A stretch of 42,586 bases of DNA from Prochlorococcus sp. AG-424-P23. GTDB taxonomy: Bacteria; Cyanobacteriota; Cyanobacteriia; PCC-6307; Cyanobiaceae. The DNA lies in contig QCNK01000015.1 of the NCBI GenBank assembly GCA_003210135.1, forward strand, positions 1 to 42,586, given 5' to 3'. Shown piece after piece: positions 37,400 to 42,586 of this stretch (within the stretch, counting starts at the first letter, position 1; the number at the start of each line of letters is the position of its first letter). Under the pieces are notes generated by a model. It saw only the letters and a program-made list of their open reading frames with translations. It searched no databases and was not told the origin of the DNA. Position numbers and translations under genes: made by a program.

Positions 37400-38965
37400 T
37401 TGAAAATACTTATTAAAGGATTTAAAAAAGCATTAACCGATTTAAAACTTTTTTATTTTACTTCGTTTATTGTTGCACTTTTAGTAATCATTCCAATTTC
37501 CAATTTTCTTCTTGAAGGAGTCCAATATGTTGTAAGTGGGAATTTTTCATTAGGAATTGCTGGAGGAGAAGAGGTATTAGAAACTTTAAAAATTTTAGTG
37601 CTAACAAGTTTTTTTGGAGGAGGATTAGGCACTTTAAATGGATGGTTACTTTCAAATTGTGATTTTAAGTTCAGAAAAGTTCTCCGTATTTGTCAGCTCA
37701 TTCCACTAGCCGCCCCAGCATACCTAATAACAGCTGTTTTGCAGGATTTAGGAAGTATTTTTGGGTATCAAGTAACCGGTTTATGGTGGGGGGTATTAAT
37801 ACTTTCAATTTCTACTTATCCATATGTATTCATTCTTGCTAACGAAAGTTTTAATAAATTTGGAGTTAATCAAATCAATGCTAGTAGAGGATTAGGAGTT
37901 GGGCCGTGGAGGAGCTTCTTTAAAATCGCTTTTCCAATGGCTTTTCCAGCACTAATAACAGGCATAAGTTTAATGTGTATGGAAGTAATGAATGAGTTGG
38001 GAACATTTGCATTATTAAATATTCCAAGTATTTCTACTGGTATAGCCGAAAATTGGATAATTGAGGGTAGTCCAAAAAGTGCTATTGGACTGTCTTTGGT
38101 AGCTTTATTAATAATTTTCACTTTAATTATTTTTGAGAAATTCTCGAGAAGAAAATCAAAGCGGTGGAGTGAAAATCCTGCATCAAAAGATTCTCAAGGG
38201 TGGGAATTAAAAAAAACAAGAGCTCTTTTAGCAATCACAATATCTTTATTTCCTCCAATTTTCTCTTTTGGAATTCCATGTTTTTGGGTTCTGCTCAATA
38301 TCGATCAAATTCAAAAAGGATTATCAGTAGAATTGCTTACCCTATCATTCAGGACCATAAGTCTAGGATTTTTTACTGCATTTATAACGATGTTATTTTC
38401 CTTAATAATTTCCTTAGCAAGACGTCCAAATAAAAGCTTATTACTAGGATTAATAACAAACCTTGCGGGAATAGGTTATGCAATTCCAGGAACTGTATTA
38501 GCTTTATCTTTAATAAGCATTTCTTCTCCAAAATTAAATGTCATTGCTATTTGCTTACTAATTTGGGGTTATCTAGTTCGATTTCTAACTATTTCTAAGG
38601 GTTCTATTGATTCAAGTCTCGAGAGAATTTCTCCTAGTCTAGATGAAGCTGCACTTGGACTAGGAGAAAATTGGCCGGGCATCATCAAAAGAATTCATCT
38701 TCCTCTTCTTCAGGGACCAATATTCGTAGGATCACTTTTAGTTTTTGTAGACACGATAAAAGAATTACCCATGACCTTTATTTTGAGACCATTTGATTTT
38801 GATACATTATCTGTAAGGATATATCAATATGCTGGAGATGAAAGAATGGTAGAGGCAATATTACCAGCCATTATTATCATGACTTTAGGCCTTATTGCTT
38901 CAATAACATTGATACCAAGTTTAGAGAAAAAAAAACTAAATTCTTTTATAAAGTTTTCTTATTAA
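37400..38965 (+). CDS. futB: ABC transporter permease, iron(III) type (FutB-like), two fused permease units
   Basis: The 521-residue protein has about twelve membrane helices in two homologous halves. Each half has an EAA-type loop for the ATPase: ASRGLGVGPWRSFFKIAFP (first) and EAALGLGENWPGIIKRIHLP (second). This two-unit design is characteristic of ferric-iron permeases (FutB, AfuB, SfuB). The binding protein and ATPase are not in the window, so iron as substrate rests on family likeness. Start is TTG at 37400, 28 bases after the CobW gene. The 3' end overlaps the convergent flippase-like gene by 30 bases. Confidence 0.88.
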   Translation: MKILIKGFKKALTDLKLFYFTSFIVALLVIIPISNFLLEGVQYVVSGNFSLGIAGGEEVLETLKILVLTSFFGGGLGTLNGWLLSNCDFKFRKVLRICQLIPLAAPAYLITAVLQDLGSIFGYQVTGLWWGVLILSISTYPYVFILANESFNKFGVNQINASRGLGVGPWRSFFKIAFPMAFPALITGISLMCMEVMNELGTFALLNIPSISTGIAENWIIEGSPKSAIGLSLVALLIIFTLIIFEKFSRRKSKRWSENPASKDSQGWELKKTRALLAITISLFPPIFSFGIPCFWVLLNIDQIQKGLSVELLTLSFRTISLGFFTAFITMLFSLIISLARRPNKSLLLGLITNLAGIGYAIPGTVLALSLISISSPKLNVIAICLLIWGYLVRFLTISKGSIDSSLERISPSLDEAALGLGENWPGIIKRIHLPLLQGPIFVGSLLVFVDTIKELPMTFILRPFDFDTLSVRIYQYAGDERMVEAILPAIIIMTLGLIASITLIPSLEKKKLNSFIKFSY

Positions 38966-39893
38966 GAAGGGTAGGCTTAAGAACAAATCTGCAGAGGTAG
39001 ATATAACCCTGAAATAAACTAAACTAATGATAATTATATTTTGTGGAATACTTTTGCCTACAAATAAAAGGAGGCAAGCCTCAAAAACACCAACTCCTCC
39101 TGGAGCTGCTGGGACTACCAAGCCTATAGACCATGACAAAGAAAATATTACCAATAAAAATATAATGTTCAGGGTATTACTCGCATAAAAAGTATTTAAG
39201 CAAATATAAAAACCAATAAATTTAGATAAAACAAATCCAATTTCAAGAAATAAAGATTTAGTAGGGAAAAATGAAATTATATTTATTCTCTCTTCAAATT
39301 GGTCCTTAGAATTTGAAAGTCTCAAGACCTCAAATACTTTTCCCTTAAGAGACCCTAATATTTTTAAAATCAGAAAAATAAATTTCCTATTTAGGAATAT
39401 TAAAGGAACAATTAAAAAAAATATAAAATGGTGAAAAAATCAATCCCATCGATGCCAAGAGAAAAGATCCACTCAACATAAAATAAGGTTCTATGAGTGT
39501 CGAATAAAAAGCAATCTGAGGATTACTTATTTTTTTTATAAAATTAAATCTTTCTACAAAATGCCAAACCCCTCCTGGAACGTATTTAAGAATATTGGTT
39601 AAAACATAAAAAGAGACTAGATTATTACTTTTAAATTCTTTCCCGAACCATCTAACAATATATTTCCATGCATAAGCGTTCAGGTAAATACTTAAAATAC
39701 AAAATAAAAATGATAAAAATAGATTAATTCCATTTCTTTCTAAATTGACATCAAAAGAAATTTGATCAATATTATTAAAAAAATATATGCAAAAATAGGA
39801 CAAGCTTGTAATAAAGAAAATACTCTTTAAACAACCAAAATTAATTTTTTTAAGGAATTTAAGATATAGTTGATTACTAAAATTAAATCTCAT
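38936..39893 (-). pseudogene. Flippase-like/lysylphosphatidylglycerol-synthase TM-region protein (UPF0104-like), frameshifted
   Basis: Several membrane helices are seen in both parts. The first part (39893 to 39387) has NILKYVPGGVWHFVERF, a motif typical of the LPG-synthase/AglD transmembrane family. The second has IGLVVPAAPGGVGVFEACLL, the other signature. Between them the frame breaks at the 8-A run 39414-39421 (T on the minus strand). Removing one base joins YIF to LIVPLIFLNRKFIFLILK and gives about 318 residues, normal for the family. Function in lipid or glycan flipping is inferred. It overlaps larC by 4 bases and futB by 30 bases. Confidence 0.85.
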
Positions 39894-41122
39894 TTCCAGT
39901 TTTCAAATGCTTTAAATTTTTTGCTTGATTCTCTTATTATTTTTCTTATTTCGTACGTTGATATTTTATGCTTTAATTGTAATCTCAAAACCTCATCATT
40001 TTCTGGTTTCATAATTATTGAACCATCTGGTTTCAAAGTTTGTTTAACTTTTATATTTCCAAAAGTCGTTGAACATTCTCCTCTGCGTCTAAGTAATATC
40101 CACCTGGATTGATTCCTTTCACGAACTCCAATAGTGTTGGAATAATCAAACCATAATCTCCTAAAAAACTCTTTTTTCTCTATGGGCAAGATTACTTGAA
40201 TAGAAAATCCAATTCTATTTTTTTTCATATTGATTGCTTGATAGGAAACGTCGTAAGCTCCCTCAGTTCTCAGTTTCTCCACAAAATTAGATATATCTTC
40301 GGGTGTTTGATCATCAATCCATGCTTCTTGAATAGATATCTCTTCACACTTTGGACTAATTTGTTCATTGTCGTTATTAGAAGGATCATCAAATGAAGTA
40401 ATTTTATAAACTCTTACCAAATTAGGGAATGGAAATTTTAGGCTACCAATGCCTACTCCATAAGAGTTAATAGAAAATTTTAGAGGAGGTTCCAGATATT
40501 CGACTAAATTAACCAGTAAAGCAATACCAGTTGGTGTTGAGAGTTCACCCTCTATTGAGCCACGGCTTGATAAAACCTTAATACTTTTTTGTCTTATTAG
40601 CTCTATTACAGCTGGAGGTGGTACAGATAATTTTCCATGTTCAGTATGAACAAAACCTTTACCCAACATTGGTTCATTGCAATAAACTCTCCTTGGATTT
40701 AAGTAATTCAATGCAGCACATACCCCAATGATATCCACCAATGAATCTATAGCTCCAATTTCATGAAAATGAACATCATCAGATTTAATCCCATGAACTT
40801 TTCCTTCTGCAATAGCTAAAGATTCAAATACTTCATAAATTATTTTTTTTAATTTATCTTCTAAGTGGCCATTTAAAATAAGTTCCTTGATACCTCTCCA
40901 AGTTCTTTTAATAGGACTAGAGTCAATATTCTCAACCTTTGCCTTGATGCCTCTAATTGAACAACTTTTTGATTCCTGGAAGTCTAGTTGATATAGATCC
41001 TTTAATCCAAGATCAATAAGTGGCTGTTCAATAACTTTTTTAGGCACCCCTAAATCATAAAAAGCTCCTAACAACATATCTCCAGAGATACCAGGAGAAC
41101 ATTCAATTAAAACATCATCCAT
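39890..41122 (-). CDS. larC: LarC-like nickel-pincer cofactor protein (UPF0272)
   Basis: LarC inserts nickel into the pincer nucleotide cofactor of lactate racemase and related enzymes. The 410-residue protein has the characteristic opening ECSPGISGDMLLGAFYDLG, VHFHEIGAIDSLVDIIG, GKGFVHTEHGKLSVPPPA, and a C-terminal domain with IGVRERNQSRWILLRR. In Lactobacillus the gene is two parts joined by a programmed frameshift; here it is one continuous frame. LarA, LarB and LarE are not in the window. The ATGA overlap with the flippase-like gene suggests one transcript. Confidence 0.9.
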   Translation of the reverse strand: MDDVLIECSPGISGDMLLGAFYDLGVPKKVIEQPLIDLGLKDLYQLDFQESKSCSIRGIKAKVENIDSSPIKRTWRGIKELILNGHLEDKLKKIIYEVFESLAIAEGKVHGIKSDDVHFHEIGAIDSLVDIIGVCAALNYLNPRRVYCNEPMLGKGFVHTEHGKLSVPPPAVIELIRQKSIKVLSSRGSIEGELSTPTGIALLVNLVEYLEPPLKFSINSYGVGIGSLKFPFPNLVRVYKITSFDDPSNNDNEQISPKCEEISIQEAWIDDQTPEDISNFVEKLRTEGAYDVSYQAINMKKNRIGFSIQVILPIEKKEFFRRLWFDYSNTIGVRERNQSRWILLRRRGECSTTFGNIKVKQTLKPDGSIIMKPENDEVLRLQLKHKISTYEIRKIIRESSKKFKAFENWK

Positions 41123-41174
41123 AAATCTAAGATTTCTTGACTGGTAAAATTGCGGAGGAAATCAAACTTTCATT

Positions 41175-41780
41175 CTAGTTATTTTTGTAAAGATTTTTTT
41201 CAATCACTTCGTACTTTATTAATTGCAAAGAATTTCCAACTCTGTTGATATCTAAACTTACAAAGCTATGCAAAAGTTCAAGAGAAAGCTCTCCTTTTAT
41301 GACTAATTTAAAATGTTTATTTTTTAAATTTTTTGACTTAATAGCAGGGCAAATTTTAATAACAATTTCTTTCTTTTGAGTATTAACAAAAACTAATTCT
41401 CCTCTAACAGAAAAATAATTATCTTTCAGATCTAATTCTTCTAATAATTTTGAGAAATTAGTTTTTGAAGAATCATTAGGGAAATCATTCAATTGATAGG
41501 GATCCCATATGCCTGCAACCTGTAAATGTAAGTTTTGAGTATTTTTATTCTTTGGATAAACAATCCAATAATAATTTTTCTTTAAATCAATATGCTTTTT
41601 TAAAAGTGATAATGCTTTACCAAGGACTACTGTTTCAATTTTTTCGTCTTTATTGTCAATTAAAAAGCCTCTATTTAATTGTTCATTACTAAGGGGAGCG
41701 AATTTACCATTAATAATACCGATTGCTCTGTGCTGTAATTGATTAGTAACTTTTGGGATAGGGTTTTTTAACATATTCAA
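41175..41780 (-). CDS. Hypothetical protein, conserved-looking cyanobacterial type
   Basis: This 201-residue product has no signal peptide or membrane segment. It starts with NQLQHRAIGIINGKFAP, has YYWIVYPKN, LHLQVAGIWDP, and a beta-rich YFSVRGELVFVNTQKKEIVIKI. This is like cyanobacterial proteins I cannot name, with a possible OB-like beta fold in the middle. It lies between larC and a secreted small protein on the same strand. It is taken as a real gene because of length, composition and strand continuity. Confidence 0.65.
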   Translation of the reverse strand: MNMLKNPIPKVTNQLQHRAIGIINGKFAPLSNEQLNRGFLIDNKDEKIETVVLGKALSLLKKHIDLKKNYYWIVYPKNKNTQNLHLQVAGIWDPYQLNDFPNDSSKTNFSKLLEELDLKDNYFSVRGELVFVNTQKKEIVIKICPAIKSKNLKNKHFKLVIKGELSLELLHSFVSLDINRVGNSLQLIKYEVIEKNLYKNN

Positions 41781-41805
41781 AATTTGAAAATAACAATTTA
41801 TCGTA

Positions 41806-42114
41806 TTAAATTTCTAAATTTTCCTCCATATTATTATAAGACTTTAACGCATCATCAATTGCATCAGAAGGATCAGTCGCATCATTCATGCTATTTTGTC
41901 TTCGAATCATTTCCACAAGTTCAAAAGGATTAGTTGGAAGGGCTGAACTATCATCTTCTGATTTAGTTGAGGAATCGATTTCTAATTCTTCAAATAAATA
42001 TTCAGCATTTAGGTAATCACCCTTTAAGGGAATTAATAAAGTAAAAAAAATTACAAAAGATATTGGTCTAGGCAGGTTTTTACAAAAATAATTTTTCATT
42101 TTATTTAATTTCAA
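41806..42114 (-). CDS. Small exported acidic protein, unknown function
   Basis: The 102-residue product has a signal-like N-terminus (KNYFCKNLPR, then a hydrophobic core at about 18-30) and an acidic mature part rich in Asp, Glu and Ser (for example LEIDSSTKSEDDSS), with NPFELVEMIRRQNSMNDATDP and helical DDALKSYNNMEENLEI. I do not recognise a family. It is divergent from xthA, 57 bases apart. Such small Asp-rich exported proteins occur in marine picocyanobacteria, but no role is known to me. Confidence 0.6.
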   Translation of the reverse strand: MKLNKMKNYFCKNLPRPISFVIFFTLLIPLKGDYLNAEYLFEELEIDSSTKSEDDSSALPTNPFELVEMIRRQNSMNDATDPSDAIDDALKSYNNMEENLEI

Positions 42115-42171
42115 AATTCTTTAACACCAAATATTTTTTGCTAGTTTAATTTTACATAATTTGGTAGAAAT

Positions 42172-42586
42172 TTGTTAATAGCAACTTGGAATGTTAATTC
42201 TATAAGAACCAGACTTTCACAAACAATAGATTGGATTAATAATGCAAATCCAGATATTCTATGTTTGCAGGAAACAAAAGTGATGGATGATAGTTTCCCT
42301 ATTGAACCTTTTGAAAAATTAGGATACTCAGTAGAGGTGTATGGGCAAAAATCATACAATGGAGTAGCTATTATTTCTAAAATAAAGCCAGAAAATGTCA
42401 GAAAAGGATTTTACGGTTGTACCGACTTTGATCAAAATATCGAAATTTTCCTAGATCAAAAAAGATTGATTTCTGCTGATATTAATGGTATCAAAATCAT
42501 AAATGTTTACGTGCCAAACGGATCTTCTCTAGAATCAAGTAAGTTCGAATACAAAATTAATTGGTTAAATTGTTTGGCTTCATTTT
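42172..42586 (+). CDS. xthA: Exodeoxyribonuclease III, 3' end outside window
   Basis: The frame starts at a TTG (42172), after an in-frame stop, and runs off the window end, so it is partial. It reads LIATWNVNSIRTRL, then LCLQETKVMDDSFP, YSVEVYGQKSYNGVAII, and NVYVPNGSSLESSKFEYKI. Those are the first motifs of exonuclease III/AP endonuclease, including the Asn in WNVNS and the metal-binding Glu in QETK. Xth repairs abasic sites and 3'-blocked ends. No ATG-started frame exists here; TTG is used by several neighbours. Confidence 0.92.
   Translation, partial: MLIATWNVNSIRTRLSQTIDWINNANPDILCLQETKVMDDSFPIEPFEKLGYSVEVYGQKSYNGVAIISKIKPENVRKGFYGCTDFDQNIEIFLDQKRLISADINGIKIINVYVPNGSSLESSKFEYKINWLNCLASF

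Noticed and set aside
37870..38121. 83-residue open frame opposite futB
   Set aside because: Hydrophobic because it is the reverse of membrane helices; no start signal or family.
39890..41122. LarC split by programmed frameshift
   Set aside because: Here the two halves are in one uninterrupted frame, so no frameshift is needed.
42141..42359. 72-residue minus-strand frame at the window end
   Set aside because: It is opposite the xthA start, whose motifs are clear.

Overview
This window is a piece of the chromosome of a marine picocyanobacterium, almost certainly Prochlorococcus and probably a high-light clade. The support is strong A+T richness on both strands (judged by eye, not computed), very short intergenic gaps, a Psb27 photosystem II assembly factor, a ferrochelatase carrying the chlorophyll-binding tail seen in cyanobacteria, a Tab2-like protein, and a run of small proteins typical of this group. 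I found no tRNA, rRNA, CRISPR array, insertion sequence, prophage or secondary-metabolite locus. It reads as core genome rather than a genomic island.

Layout. 1-2711 (+): the 3' part of an S1-domain RNA-binding gene, a Tab2-like gene and a PgeF-like gene with no ordinary start codon. 2718-6211 (-): a secreted SNase-like small protein, ilvB and hemH. 6277-10698 (+): a lone tyrosine recombinase, cobO, pyrH, frr and a geranylgeranyl-reductase-like flavoprotein. 10734-15454 (-): tal, ftsI with an FtsL-like partner, and a CPBP/CAAX protease. 15571-16900 (+): a two-domain histidine phosphatase broken by a frameshift. 16958-19242 (-): lepB, an ArsC-like gene, a first inorganic pyrophosphatase, a small membrane protein and a possible DNA-binding protein. 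19418-24094 (+): proS, psb27, purA and a PfkB kinase. 24101-25216 (-): cutA and cobK. 25245-28458: ssb (+), a 60-residue protein (-), a DUF2854 gene (+), argB (+) and a DUF3153-like fusion (+). 28459-30735 (-): priA. 31057-33286 (+): rpoD and hemC. 33293-35449 (-): a second pyrophosphatase and an M32 carboxypeptidase. 35558-38965 (+): yjbQ, a pterin dehydratase, a CobW-type GTPase and an iron-type ABC permease. 38936-42114 (-): a flippase-like gene, larC and two hypothetical proteins. 42172-42586 (+): the start of xthA.

The genes serve tetrapyrrole and cobalamin synthesis (hemH, hemC, cobO, cobK), nucleotide and amino-acid synthesis (pyrH, purA, ilvB, argB), translation (proS, frr, S1), the cell envelope and division (ftsI, lepB), transcription and replication (rpoD, priA, ssb), and metals (cutA, CobW, iron permease, larC).

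The most striking property of the sequence is five single-base frameshifts. All are +1, all lie at A or T runs of 6-8, and they break rpoD, argB, a DUF2854 gene, the double phosphatase and the flippase-like gene. Because rpoD and argB should be indispensable in a free-living phototroph, I think homopolymer sequencing error is the likeliest cause, with transcriptional slippage as the biological alternative. The most interesting biology is a pair of family I pyrophosphatases, in which the copy resembling the usual cyanobacterial enzyme has lost catalytic residues while the other copy is intact. I did not find a convincing new multi-gene system.
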